Assembly (NCBI GenBank): GCA_000149265.1
Contig: CH002840.1
Coordinates: 622,880-686,879 of the forward strand
Direction: 5' to 3'
Origin: Ciona savignyi
Lineage: Eukaryota > Chordata > Ascidiacea > Phlebobranchia > Cionidae
Length of the DNA: 64,000 nucleotides
Shown piece by piece: positions 50,960 to 63,200 of this stretch; the first letter of the stretch is position 1; each line of letters starts with the position of its first letter. Made by a program: the position numbers and the translations under genes. A model generated the notes under the pieces. It ran no database searches, had not been told where the DNA came from, and saw only the letters and a program-made list of their open reading frames with translations.

Positions 50960-51110
50960 TTGGGTTATTATTTTTTTTACCCCGTGAATGGGAAAATGCA
51001 AGGGGCGTTACTATAAGACCAATCTTCGGATTACGTTGCAATTACGGGCATCATTATACAGTCAACCGTCAGGTTACCTCGCTCCTACCCTAGAGTAAGC
51101 GGATTGATTG
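50960..51110 (-). repeat. SINE body fragment
   Basis: The tail ACCCCGTGAATGGGAAAATG (plus strand) and the segment CAACCGTCAGGTTACCTCGC show the orientation. Confidence 0.5.
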
Positions 51111-51344
51111 TGCGTTATATATGATAGCGACCATACTTAGCGAAAAGTTTCGATGCCCAACCGTTTGGCTAAATAGCGACGCACTGTTCCACCAATCTAA
51201 TTGACTGAACTCGGTGCTGATACAAATAAAAAAGCTTTAAGGGACAAGGGTATGAATTATATGATATCTGGTTTTGTTTAGTCATTGATTAGAAATGGCA
51301 GGCACGTTTAAAACAACAGGGTCCAGGCAACGTGCTTTCAACCA

Positions 51345-51420
51345 ATTATTCTCTTTCAACCAATTATCCTCTTCCTATTTCTCCAATGCAAACTAAAAAA
51401 GGGCTGTAACTCGAAATCGC
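51345..51420. repeat. Dispersed low-copy repeat, copy 2
   Basis: CAACCAATTATTCTC occurs twice in tandem here, then CCAATGCAAACTAAAAAAG and GGGCTGTAACTCGAAAT. Confidence 0.55.
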
Positions 51421-52014
51421 GCACAGTGGCTGACTGGAAAGACCGAAACCACAATCCTCCGGTTAAAATTTTTTGTAATTATCGACACACGGTATTTTAA
51501 ATCTTTTAAATTTTAAAAGCAGTAAATACAAATTCCAATTCGCCAAGCATAATGCTAAGAGGTTTTTTGTAGTCTAACAAAAAAAACATAAAGCCAATAT
51601 ACACATTTTCATCTTAATAAGGTTTCCAACATTTCCAATTCTGACGAATACAGCATAGTGGCTCTATTTGGTTCTATTTACTTAACCCGAGTTGGACAAA
51701 GATAACGTAATCGAAGCAGGGAGTCTTGATAATGCTAACCTGAACACGTCGCTCTTTGATATTCAACTGATATATGAGAAATATTGATGCTTTTCGAAAT
51801 GGAGTCATTCCAGAAATAATGCAAACTGAATTTTAGTTTGTTTGTTTGTTTATAATTTTTACCAAACAAAACACATCATGACACAGGAACTAAAAAAACG
51901 ACAAATCGAACAGTAGTAAATACACGTCATAAAAAGGAAAAGACGCGGCCTCAAAAGTCAAATAAATTGTAAAAAAATAAACAATATATAAGGTGATGTC
52001 TTTTTTATATATGT

Positions 52015-52135
52015 TTTACCGAGCAAAGTTTCGAACCCATGATGGGCTATCATCGCTCTTAAGACCATTTTTGAAAATATAATTGGGAAAGGTTTCGCTG
52101 GCGTTAACCCTTCGGCCACATTTCCCCAATCTTTG
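52015..52135 (-). repeat. Short tRNA-like repeat
   Basis: The B-like end GCAAAGTTTCGAACCCATG and the A-like end GTTAACCCTTCGGCCACA (plus strand) bracket a 110-base copy. Confidence 0.55.
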
Positions 52136-52329
52136 CAAACTGTGTAAAACCGATATATTATTTACGCCGTATAAAGTTAAGGTAAATAGGTCATATTAGA
52201 TGGGTGATTTGCCATGGTAAGGAAAGGAAGAGGCGTATAATAATGTATACTTAAATTAAACGGGTATTTTGAAGTATAATGCCAATTAATAAACACAACG
52301 TAATATCACCAACAATAATACCATATTGG

Positions 52330-52425
52330 GTATTCATTATCTCTGTGAATAGGAAAATGCAAGGGGCGTTTTTAACTGGCCATCGTCAAATTATCTCGCC
52401 TCCACCGTCTAGTTACCCCGATCCC
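52330..52425 (-). repeat. SINE body fragment
   Basis: It shares GGAAAATGCAAGGGGCGTT with the fragment at 50960-51110, so these two derive from the same subfamily. Confidence 0.5.
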
Positions 52426-52689
52426 TAATCGTTTCGTTTTTTCTTCTCGTTAGTTGAATCCCACCCTATTTTGTACAAACACCGAAAAACTGTCCAATTA
52501 GTTTTTCTTCGTATTTTTTGTCAGTTTTGCAAAAGGTCGGAAGGATCCTTTCTTGAACTATAAACCAGGAAGTAACGTGTTTGCAAAATAAACTGCACGA
52601 AACCTTTTATACTGTAAGCCTAAAATTTACAAGAAAAATATAAACCTCTTTGCAGTGTTTTTGTCATATGAGTTGGGCAAGCCTAATAA

Positions 52690-52875
52690 AAGAGAGAAGC
52701 GAAGTTGGAAAACTGTTGCTCAATAAATCTATGAAAACTAATCCTAACCTTTCCCCAAACACTTATATCAGACCCAGAATTAACCCAACTCTAACCCCAT
52801 CCCAACACGAACCCCCTATTTTTCATTTCAGTGTGCGTTTTCCCTCTTTTTTAGTTTCTTTGCACAGCCGGATCT
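52690..52875 (+). repeat. Dispersed repeat, third family
   Basis: GTTGGAAAACTGTTGCTCAA leads into GAAAACTAATCCTAACC and GTGTGCGTTTTCCCTC. This is the fullest copy of the family here. Confidence 0.5.
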
Positions 52876-52897
52876 CCATAACCGGCCAAATGGTTTA

Positions 52898-53107
52898 CTA
52901 AACTCTAGTGGATGAGAACGTTGTCTATTAGCCGAAAGGTTGATATATCGAAACTGGTCGCTCCCCAGTTCTTGGGAAAGGCACTCGACGCAACGCAATG
53001 CAAGAACTACGATAACCCGCGATGGCCGCGAGGTAATCTGACGATTAACCGTGCAAATATGCTTCCTTGCGTGTCCTATGCACGAGAATAAATCATGAAT
53101 ATCTCAT
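52898..53107 (+). repeat. tRNA-headed SINE, near complete
   Basis: The B-box variant GATATATCGAAACTGGTCGC, linker TTCTTGGGAAAGGCACTCG and body GGTAATCTGACGATTAACCG are in order. The A-box part is eroded. Confidence 0.65.
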
Positions 53108-55189
53108 TCTATCTCCACTTAGTAGCCAAACAGCAGGGCAAATCGTGACTTGATTTGTAACGTCATCCGACTTGGTGTAGCAAAGATTCGTCGTGGTTCC
53201 GCAACTATTTATAAAGTTCATGCAAGTTGAGGTTTGATGACATATTTGCGAGATATGATCAGTAACACGGCGAGGCTGTGAGCGCGAATCTTTAGCGAAC
53301 TCATTGCGGCAACACTGAAACAAGTTAAAAAGAGAAACTTAGTACTAAAACGTTTCAAATTAATTCTATTCAACGTTACCTAAAATTTAATAAAAGCTTC
53401 AAAAATTAACTTTAACTGCAACCACAGCCCCAACACACAAATCTTCTTTTTAGTGAGCAGTTTTCCTTCTTTACTACTTCCCTCCTATAGTTTTGTCCTA
53501 TTGGCAAAGGGCGCTGTAATTCACGGGCACAGTCGTTTCCACGGACTGTTGATAACCAAGATAAGATCAGAGTGACGCTGATGGCCGAACTGAAAATAAG
53601 CAAAGGGACCAGGCTTATCGGCAGGAACCACCTGTTCTGGGCGTACAGTTTCAACACAAATATTTTCTGCGAACCTGTTTTTTCAAACGTATGTTCTCAT
53701 TCCCTTATATAGTGCCTAGAATGTGGTGAAAACCGCAAATACAACTAATGGAAATATTTATAATGTGCAGAAATGATTCAAACTTTTTGACGACAATAAT
53801 TTTCGAGGATTCAATATCCAACTTGTGTGGTGTATTTGTTCAAGGAATCGGTTGTTTAGAAAACCTGACAAATCCCGGATGGATTATTTTCAATCAAGAT
53901 AACCAAGTTTGCATTCCTTGCTTCGCCTCGACCAAGTATTCGAGTTTGTCAAACTGTTTTCTTCACGGCGATTTCTGTTGCAACGTGATATACCCACCAA
54001 CGAGATAGGAAGCGCCGATATTCACTGGTCGCATCCTTTCACGGCACATCGGGACAATTATAAACAAGTCGCCCGCTTTTAGCTTCACTGGGCTGGAAGG
54101 AATGATTGAAAGACGCCGTGGTTAATACAAAGGCTTCAGCCTTAATAAGTCGTCGGCGCTCGGAACAAATCCATCACCCTGCTCGCGCACGCACACACAC
54201 GTGAGCTTGATGTTAAGACTGCTGCCCGCACACACGCGACAGGTCTTTAAGAGATAGCCGGGCAAGTAGCTATTCGGACTGCTAGCTGCGTTGAATGACG
54301 AATTACAAATACAACGGAATTGCTAGCTTCTAAACGCACTTACCACCTATGAATGGTATAAAGCAGCAAAGATGCATCGCTTCTGCCAGTGACATTTTAC
54401 ATTAGAACACGGATTACCAATTTACCCCAAAACACAATGGAACAATTGTATAAAACCGCCAACATTCCAGGATTGATTATTTTTATCGTCCCCGACAGGA
54501 AAAATACATCGACGACAGAATGTATCAGCGTTGCAATAAGAACCGATGAAAAACAAGCTTTTTCGCTTTATTTCGTTTTTCGTAGATTAATATTACGTTC
54601 ACAAGTGACATGGCTTTAATAATTATACACCGATATTTCACTGTGAAAATTATTCTCTTGTACAGATGGTCTAAAACGCCAGACAAGCAGATAATAATAG
54701 GATTTAAGCAAGCGTCGTGCCAAAATGCGATCATTCAAGCAACTGATAAAATGGACGCGCAGCACAGAACGATTTTATTCAACTTAAGTTACAGTCTCCA
54801 CTTCAGTGAACAGACCTCTTAATTAAATTTAACAATTATGTGAATAAAATACGATAAAATGACGGGATTTTTCATAAAATCGTAATCTGTGCTGGGTTGG
54901 CTAATGCATTTTTTTTTCGAGAGAAGTTTATTGCGATTCAGTTCTATTTTCCTTGCTGGGGAAGCATCTTAGTTGGTCGTAATTGCATGAGTCAGAATCG
55001 CAGCCCGGACTTACCATTTTACGTCCCGGTTAAAACAAGGATAATTAAATTCTCCCTTGCCTGCTTCGAGTGCGAATTAAATTATTATTTTGCCCGCTTT
55101 CCCCCGGGAGTTACTTGATCAATACAAACCAACAGTGCAATGTGCGGCAAACAAGTAAGGTCTACGGTAGCGGCAATTCGGGGAAAACT

Positions 55190-55470
55190 AAAATGAAGCA
55201 AAGAGAAAAGTAGGAAAACTGCTCACTAAAATGAAAATTATAATTATAAGGTTAGTGTGAAAGCTGGTGTTATTTTTATTACTGGAGTTGATAGTAGTGG
55301 CTTATGATATACATTTTCGCTAGTTTTCGCCTTGTGCCAAAATTGACGCAAAATAAAATCAGCTGAATCAAAATAGTGTTTGGGGCACGATAAGAATTAG
55401 TTTCCATAGTTTTTAGTGAGAAGTTTTCCTCTTCTTTTAGTGTTGTCCGTAAATTTTTTTCTCGATTTGG
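55190..55470 (-). repeat. Dispersed repeat, third family, split copy
   Basis: It includes AGTAGGAAAACTGCTCAC at 55209-55226 and, after an interruption, GATAAGAATTAGTTTCC near 55389. The orientation of the two parts may differ. Confidence 0.35.
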
Positions 55471-56454
55471 AAGCTAGCTAAATTTCTGAGATTGATTTCC
55501 GCGTAATATCCTTATCAGATGTGACGTCCGCTGTTCGTCAGCAGTGCTCTGCCATATGATATGAAATCCCCGGATACCAGCCACGGTCATCTACTTTAAT
55601 CCACCGAACACGGGCGTGTGCAAAATAAACAACTCACTCAGCATGTCTTATATTGGACATGGCGCTAGCGAAAATACTTACAGTGGAGATTTCCTCGCAT
55701 TTGGAAAATATTTCTTTAATATTCATGTCATTAACAAAAGCGCCTAAGGTGAAAAGAGATTTTCTTACATTCAACAAATACTTCTACAAATGAAGATTTC
55801 CTAACATACCGAGACAACTTTGGAAGTGACGTCAGCTCGTATCGGCAGTAACTTGAGGTCGGTTTGAAGTTGTTTATTATTGGGCTTACCGAACTTTTGA
55901 GCTAAGTATGTTTGCTGGTAACCAAACATAAGAGCTACAGGCATAGATCAGCTAATAAACAAAAATCCCGACTCGAGAGCTTAGCTTTGGCCGCCTTGTC
56001 CGCTATTTTTAATAATTAGATTCTTTTATAATTATTTTAAGTACTATTCGTGTTTTAAGTACTATTCGTTTTGCCGTATTTTCCTATTCCCATGCCGCGA
56101 TTTGTTTCATTTGCAGTAAGTTTATTACTAGGGCAAAAATAAATAAACTAAACAAACAGCAAACGAAGCGGATAATGGGTTGATTAAAATGACGATAAAA
56201 GCAAGGCAAATGATTGGTTGATTAAAGGATTTCCTTTTCTAGTCAATGAGCCCTAAACAACAACGTAGAAGCTGAATTCGTTTTTATTCCTCGTTTTTTT
56301 GCAAACCTGCATTGATCCAGACATTCGTGAGTTTACGTGAAATGCAAAAAATCTATGTCGAAACGGGAAAAAAGATTTTTTTATTGCATTTTCATCAACG
56401 ATTTATTTTTATTTGATCCCTATAGATGTAAACGACTCGGCGTTATAATCGTGT

Positions 56455-56565
56455 TTTTTATTGGGCCAAGTTTGAAACCATAAGGATCGGTATTGGGACT
56501 GTTTTTGTATAGGTGTCGGTTATATATCGGTCGCGTTAACCATTCGGTCACGAATGACAATAATC
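56455..56565 (-). repeat. Short tRNA-like repeat
   Basis: GGGCCAAGTTTGAAACC and GGTCGCGTTAACCATTCGG (plus strand) mark the two ends. Confidence 0.55.
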
Positions 56566-58109
56566 GTGGTTTATACTGTGGTTTACCGTTTTTTCCTGCT
56601 TAATTTTTTTAAATGACTGTGTTATTCTTCTTTTATACAATAAAGAAGCAAAAAATAAGGTAAATAACTAACTAATCACAGCCTTTACTGAGATGGTCGG
56701 CGACAACAGTTAACAACTCCAGCATTTCACGAGCGGGTTGACCTTAAGCCGAATTTGATTGCAGTTTTGCGGTAGGCTGAGATGGTCACACCAAAAGCGA
56801 AATTAATTAAATTGAAACTTTTAATGGTCATGTGTTGTAATAGTAACCGTTTCATCCTCGTGCTTGTTGGAGAATTTTGAAGATTCTAGCCAAAGAAATT
56901 CTTTTGTATAGAAATAGAGCGTGATGTTTAGTGTGTCGGTGAAACTAATACAGTGTTATACACAGAAGCTTAGTTAGCTTTTTAAAACGGGTGCAAATAT
57001 TGGAATAAATGAGTTAATATACTGCATTAATCTGCATAAATATAAAGAAATGGTTTGGGAATCTATGAGTTTTCCTCATGGCCACCACAGTACTTATAGA
57101 GGGTGTAAAATAGATTTAATATTAAATTCTAAAAAACCTCAGACAAACGGACAAATATCAGTCTAAAACAAAAATTACTTTGATTTTTTATAAAATTGTC
57201 AGATCAGAGTTTATATTTAATAGACATAAATAAAAATCACGCTTAGAAAGTAGTACGCGGTTAACTACGGTTAAAACTGTTATAAGATAGAAGCGTGTGG
57301 ATGAATGACAGCGTTAACTACCATTCTAATGGTTTAGCACGTTGTTAAAATACGTGACGGTAATGCGAGGTTGTTTGCGTTTAAGTCATTAATGGAAGTT
57401 GCTCGATCGACCGCGACAGTTTTAAAACAAAATGGCCGATTGGTGTAAACCAAAAGGCGACCGAAAAAAACAAAAGTCGATCGAAATGTTGCATTGTAAT
57501 GCGATATGATGACATAGCAGAACTGTACGCTTCATATGTTTAACCCAGTGTAGAACTACAGGGGATTTTATTTGGTACATGCTGAAACAATAGTGGGCAG
57601 TTGTGTTTTTAATATAATAACTAGAAACCTTACATTTTACATATATATATATGTTGTTCTTAGATGTTGGGCTGGCTTCGTTTAAAAGGAGGTACAAGCG
57701 GGCAACGTAGTTTAAACTATGGTACTTTAATCGGGATTAATTGGGAATGAAACGTGAAAAATAAATGAATTAACGAAGTTGGTAAAATTCAATGAACGAA
57801 ACCAATCGTGGCAGGACATTGAAGAAGACAGCGCGGCCGCCATTTTAATTTTTGGACCAGTCGCCATTTTTCTGTTTCTTGTCTGTTTAATACAAAAATT
57901 TTAAATTGCACTTTTAACTTTTATCACTTTTAGCGTCCGGAGTACGTAATGCATGGAGTTATACGCAGCACATTGCGTTACAAATTTATTAATCGATTTA
58001 TTCAAACGGATATTAAATTCAGCAAAACGGAATAGCGGAGATACGTAATGCAGTTGTTCAGGCCATTTTGGCAACTTTTCGATAAAGGAAACACTTGTGC
58101 TGGAAATAA

Positions 58110-58450
58110 AAGAAATTCAGTCCAGCTTGAACCGGGTTATTACGGATTCGCATCGACAGTGGTTCTCCCATTTCTCCTGGGAGCACGCACTCCTACTCCC
58201 TCCGCTCCCCGCTGTCTCTTTATTATCGCGCGAAACGGGTAGGAAATCAAACAACTTCCGAACTCGAGCGAGATTTGGCGCGAGTTCTTGGCACGGGGTG
58301 AAACAGGCAGAGCCGCCGAGCGCTCTGTGTGCGCTTTCCATTAAAACCGCTTCTAGATTTGGTCGATGCCTCGCCATTACGACAATTATGCTATAGCGTT
58401 ACTAGGCACCGACTGGCTTCGTTATAAAACACCACAAGACGCTGCCAACA
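58110..58450. promoter_or_regulatory. CpG-rich promoter-like patch with an E2F site
   Basis: The patch is clearly richer in GC and CpG than its surroundings. It has an E2F-type TTTGGCGC at 58274-58281 and a TATAAAA near 58425. No exon was found next to it in either direction. Confidence 0.25.
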
Positions 58451-58639
58451 CGTCACCGAGGCTTTTTAGTCATCGGCTCTACCGATAAGTACGACCGAAC
58501 CGCGAAAATTCACAATTATCAGCGGAGAGACACTAAAGGTCGCCAACCGGACTAAATCATGTACGACTGAAGGTCTTTTTATATAGAAATAATTATGTGG
58601 CTACACAACAGTTCCAAAAGTTTAAACTTTTTCCATTTA

Positions 58640-58745
58640 TTTACTGGGCTTTCGTACCCATGATAGTCACCAAGACCTTTTTCTGTATATAAATTGGTAT
58701 ATGTATCAGTCGCGTTAATTATTTGGCCACACAACTGTACAAAAA
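58640..58745 (-). repeat. Short tRNA-like repeat, left arm of an inverted pair
   Basis: The minus-strand order is TGTGGCCAAATAATTAACGC, GATACATATACCAATTTATA, CATGGGTACGAAAGCCC. Confidence 0.6.
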
Positions 58746-58805
58746 CGTTAATGTTGAAAAAACCAACAGGGCTAAACAAAGGCGGAAATCCAAACATGCA
58801 GCTCA

Positions 58806-58925
58806 TGGTCGATTGGCCGAATGGTTAATTCACGCGACGCGACCGATTCATGTATCAATTTCTATATAAAAACGTTATTTGAAACTAGCCCATCGTGGGT
58901 TAGAAGCTTAGCCCGATAACACAAT
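58806..58925 (+). repeat. Short tRNA-like repeat, right arm of an inverted pair
   Basis: GATTGGCCGAATGGTTAATT, GATTCATGTATCAATTTCTA and AGCCCATCGTGGGTTAGAAG run in plus orientation. With 58640-58745 this makes a head-to-head inverted repeat with a 60-base spacer. Confidence 0.6.
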
Positions 58926-59330
58926 AACGAGCCATTTAACACGCATTTATTGGTATCGCGTATATGTATTGGAACGGGAATGTAAGTCATAAATCGCAAT
59001 CACAACCAAAATCAGCGAATGTTACCTTGACACACTTAATTGCATTTATTGCATTTGGAGTGCTCTACGCATCACGCACACAAACACGTGCAAACTTCTG
59101 ATATTTAAAAAATTCCACTTGAACAAATGCGTTACACACATACAATTCGGTGATTCGTTGAGTTTCTAGAACTTTCCTATTCGATCCATGTGGCTCCTAC
59201 GCTCCGAGCAATAAAGCCATACATATCAGAAGCCTCTTCGATCTGTGTGCAAATGGTTGACGTTTACACGACACTCAAGATGCCTAAAATAACCAGGCGA
59301 AATACATTTAAATATGAAATGTGGCTTCAT

Positions 59331-59430
59331 ATGCTGTGCGATGATTAATTACATCGCGAGTAAGTTCGTGCTTGGTAGATAACTTATGTTTGTGTTATCA
59401 ACTTTTTTAACATCGTTATTTTTTGGTTTC
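59331..59430. repeat. 100-bp hairpin element, copy B
   Basis: Partner of 37432-37530. Downstream lies ACACTAAAAATGCC, a motif that recurs in variant form near 59270 and 59690, each followed by an AATA-rich stretch. This suggests the element sits in a small cluster of related sequence (59265-59760). Confidence 0.7.
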
Positions 59431-59539
59431 ATGTAGCAGACACTAAAAATGCCTATATAATAATAGGCAAAATGTATTTGTCAATAAAATACTGAGTGGT
59501 TTGGGTTATTGTTTTGTTTGCCATATTCGTTACGTAACT

Positions 59540-59637
59540 AAGTGCTTAGTGCCATATATCAGGTTGAGAGATTCCAAGTTTCGAACCTGCAACCATTCGG
59601 CTGAAACGCAACGGTTTAAGTAACCAAGCTATTACGA
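59540..59637 (-). repeat. SINE head fragment
   Basis: The minus strand shows CGTTTCAGCCGAATGGTTGC followed by the B-box AGGTTCGAAACTTGG. The body is missing. Confidence 0.5.
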
Positions 59638-59830
59638 CAAACTCTGCAGTATCCCGAAATTAATTCTCATTTTTGAATCTTTGAATAAGACACTAAAGAT
59701 GCCAAGATAAGCAGGGAAAATATATTTGTAATAAAAATACTGAGTAATTCGCAGGTTTATGGTTTTATTTGCTATATTCTATCTATACACAACGAAATCT
59801 TTCTACAGAGTGGGTTGTAGGATCGTGTGT

Positions 59831-59881
59831 TTACAGTGCAGCATACATGTCACTCATGAAAAATTCAATTACTCCAACGTA
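59831..59881 (-). CDS. Doubtful terminal exon of prolyl endopeptidase
   Basis: On the minus strand this short frame reads YVGVIEFFMSDMYAAL and then stops, recalling the family C-terminus around VIEEVSDMFAF. The phase (0) fits the upstream exon, but the acceptor (GGTTAAG) has no pyrimidine tract, and the frame stops earlier than the family usually does. It may be chance, with the true last exon elsewhere to the left. Confidence 0.2.
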   Translation of the reverse strand, partial: YVGVIEFFMSDMYAAL

Positions 59882-60057
59882 CTTAACCATGCAATATATT
59901 TCCGACAATATAATAGTTTCCACAAGTGCCCAACATTTTAAAATTGGTTAAAACAATTTATTTTAATTTTTTCCATTCTTCTGGGCATTAACACAAGAAT
60001 CCAAAGAGAAAAAAAAAAACTTTAAAAAAAGAACTTATATCAAAAAAACGTCTTAAT

Positions 60058-60185
60058 CATACACAACACACTGCAATAGCTCCGGTAAACCGACGGTGGG
60101 CGCAAAGTAATCTGACGATTAGTTGTGTGGTAACGTCCATTGTTTTTTTCATTCATTGGTATAAAACATGAATGTATCATCCCTT
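60058..60185 (+). repeat. SINE body fragment next to the last secure PREP exon
   Basis: ACACTGCAATAGCTCCGG and GCGCAAAGTAATCTGACG are intact. The fragment ends 26 bases from the exon at 60211, inside the downstream intron. Confidence 0.6.
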
Positions 60186-60210
60186 TATTACAAACCATAT
60201 TTCAACTCAC

Positions 60211-63200
60211 AATTTTTGACGTCGGCTTTCCACGACCATGACCCGACTTGGTGTCCACTCTTATTAGCAGTGGGTTTGTCTGGTTAGGGGATCTCCCCAC
60301 CAGATCCTGCACAGTGGCGATGTATTTGAGGGAGTGATGGGGAACCACCCTATCGTCATGGTCCCCGGTGAGGAGCAGCAAAGAGGGGTAATTGGTCCCC
60401 GGGGCAACGTTATGAAGAGGGGAATACCTGGATTGAGAAAAGTTATGGTAAATATTGATCGCAAAGTCCACAGGCGCCACGTATAATCGTTTGATTAAGT
60501 GCATCGGCAGGTGACCATTGGGTCCGAGATTCAATCCTCACTTCAGCCACTAAATTGTATTTTTTACCAGACTAAGTTTCGAAACAGCAATGTAGCGTTG
60601 ACCCACGCGATCAAAATATCATAAGTGCGACAAAAATCAATACAGGCGTTGCCTCGAGGTGTGTTCTTACACATGCAATCATCTGATCACCTCGCGGCCA
60701 CCGTCGGGTTGCGTGTGATTAACAAGTTGTTCAGTTTTAGTCGAACCTACCACTAAGGTAAAGCTTTTCCGTTTTTTTAATATATTCATGTTTAAACGCA
60801 AAAGTTAAATCTGTCTAGCGACCAGATTCGACCCATATCTACCTTTCAGCTGAAAGGTCAGTGCGTTGGCTCGTCGGCACTGATTGGCAATCCATTCGGC
60901 TGGACTGGATTGGTGTTAATAAAAGTGAAAAGTTCAACTCTACAAACGATCCCACACACCGTCGAGAACATAGTTTCAGTTTTTATTCAATTCGTTAAAC
61001 CAATGGGTCCAAGTAGCGTCCGCTCATTGTCTTATAAAACGACAGAACCGACTAGCTTGCGACTGGTTTCGATTTTACAACCTTTCGTTTGGTGCTCGCG
61101 ATACGAATGAGCTAAACAGCCAACGGGTAGCCAGGCCATGTACGAGGATCTACAGCAGGGGTGGCCAACCAGTCCGAGACTAAGAGCCAAATTTCTTAAT
61201 GTATAACCACAAAGAGCCATATTATACACATAATGACATAAATAAACAAGTCTTTTATTGTTATGAATGTTACTTAGTGGGAGCACACCTGTAGCACACA
61301 GCCTCCTGCCCTGCCTAGTGTCAAACACAAAGAACAATACCGAAAGCGGGAAACCCCCTAACAGCAAACTACATCAAGAAATAGATTAAAAAATATAAAG
61401 CGGATTGCATTTCTTACATAGCCTACTTGGTACATTTTCGGGACCTTTATGTGGAAGAAATAGGGCTTGCGGAAAAGAGCCGCATGGAACTGAGCAAAGA
61501 GCCGCATGCGGCTCGCGATCCGCGGGTTGGCCAGCCCTGATCTACAGTCTTAAAAATACGGTAGCAGTGCGACGCGGAAAAACGGGACACTTGCCCATCC
61601 CCATCACCTTCAAATTAAAATAAGTAAAACATTGTTATTAAATAGCGTGATTCAAAAAACGCATTAAAAAGCTCAAATTAGCCGCGTAAGAGCTAAGTGT
61701 GCGGTAGAAACAATATTGTTAATGAAAACGTTCGTTAGTTAGCACCCCCGAAAACTAGTGATGTTATTAGGCAACCACTAACTTGTGCAAGCAGCGGAAG
61801 TCATCGACGTCCCCGGAACATCCGTAATCCGTCACCCACGCATGGCCGATGGTGTATTGGTGGAATTTCAGCATGTCCATGACTCTGTGGGAAAAATTTC
61901 AACTTTTAGGGCAAAATTACAGGGTAACATAAAAATTATAAACAACAAAGCCTATACAATTGAATAAATGTGCATTTTGCAGGATATATTCTTATGATCA
62001 ACTTCCTATACTCGCTGTCAATGTACTTAGGAATATACAATTAACAGGATAGCTGAATTTTAATTAAAAACAACATAGTAGGTCATTGAATACACGTATA
62101 TTTTGTAAATATGGTTCGGTGTGTTAACACAAGGGTCGGTAATACATGGATATTCGGCAGATAATCTTCCACCCACTGCCAGGACACCAGAGCTACTGCA
62201 GTGTATTGTGTATGATTAGGTCGTTTTTTTTATTCAGTTAGAACCTATTGTTTCACTGCGCAGACAATGTCCGCTAAGCACCTTGCCCAAAGACAACTAA
62301 CTAGCTAGCGATCAGTTTCGAACTTGAAACTCTTTGACTGAAAGGAGGCGCATTAAGCCACCAAGTGTGGTTTAAGTTGGGTTAGGCAACCAACCCACAT
62401 ACTATGACGTGACAAAACTCATGTAAGTAGAAAATTGTTTTGGCGATACTGGATAAAAAATGATATACCAGAGGTTCATAAGCATTTTTGGGTTTATCGC
62501 CGATATTTCGGAATTAGAAAGGCATATTTACCCTACATTTTTAAGAAAGTTAAAGATGTATAACAGAGATTAGAAAAACATAATTGGAAATACTAGATAG
62601 AAGAGAATGTATCAGAAACGACACTGCTTTCTTAAATAAAAGTTTTGACTAAAACGCTATAAACCCATATTCAACCATAACCCTAAACTAAAGAACTTAA
62701 AAAAATATTATATGACGCAGTGTCTCACTTTTGCCTTGTTTAACCGATGTCCCGAATTCATTCCTTACTTAAGCATCTTAATGTTTATTTTTTCTGGGCA
62801 AGTTGCACACATCACGTTGCCTTGATTTAGTGGGTTTGAACAACACGTCTATAATAACAATGGTAGCATTCACGCTACTCACCCGACTTGAGCGACTGCG
62901 CAACCGTATAATTCCGGTCGTTGATTGATGCAAGCACCAACCAGCAAACCTCCGTTCGATCCCCCGTTTATAGTCAGTCTGTGGATTTAAAGATGTTAAT
63001 GTTGCTAATAAATAAGCGATGAAGGAAATACGCGGAAAAAAATGTGGCCTGCTGAAAGGCTTAGTGCGTTAGTGTGTCGCCTTTTAACCGGAGATTTGCT
63101 GGATCGAAACTGGTAGCTAGGTTGAATCTGACGATTACCCGTGTGATAACTCCCATTTCGTTTTTTCATTGAAGGGATAAACACGAAAATCCTATCCCAT

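Larger units (their letters stand above)
46270..59830. other. Gene-poor region of about 13.5 kb
   Basis: No supported coding exon on either strand. Contents are SINE copies, tRNA-like short repeats, a third dispersed repeat family, one copy of the 100-bp hairpin element and two CpG-richer patches (54150-54300, 58110-58450) that may be regulatory. Together with 18.9-43.0 kb it brackets the disordered-protein gene with long non-coding DNA, which is unusual for a compact tunicate genome. Confidence 0.5.

Noticed and set aside
53412..53657. 81-codon minus-strand frame with a hydrophobic N-terminal segment
   Set aside because: It looks signal-like, but overlaps third-family repeat sequence and has no splice partners or known match.
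61032..61367. 111-codon minus-strand frame
   Set aside because: It lies over the hAT element and a SINE and shows no transposase similarity.
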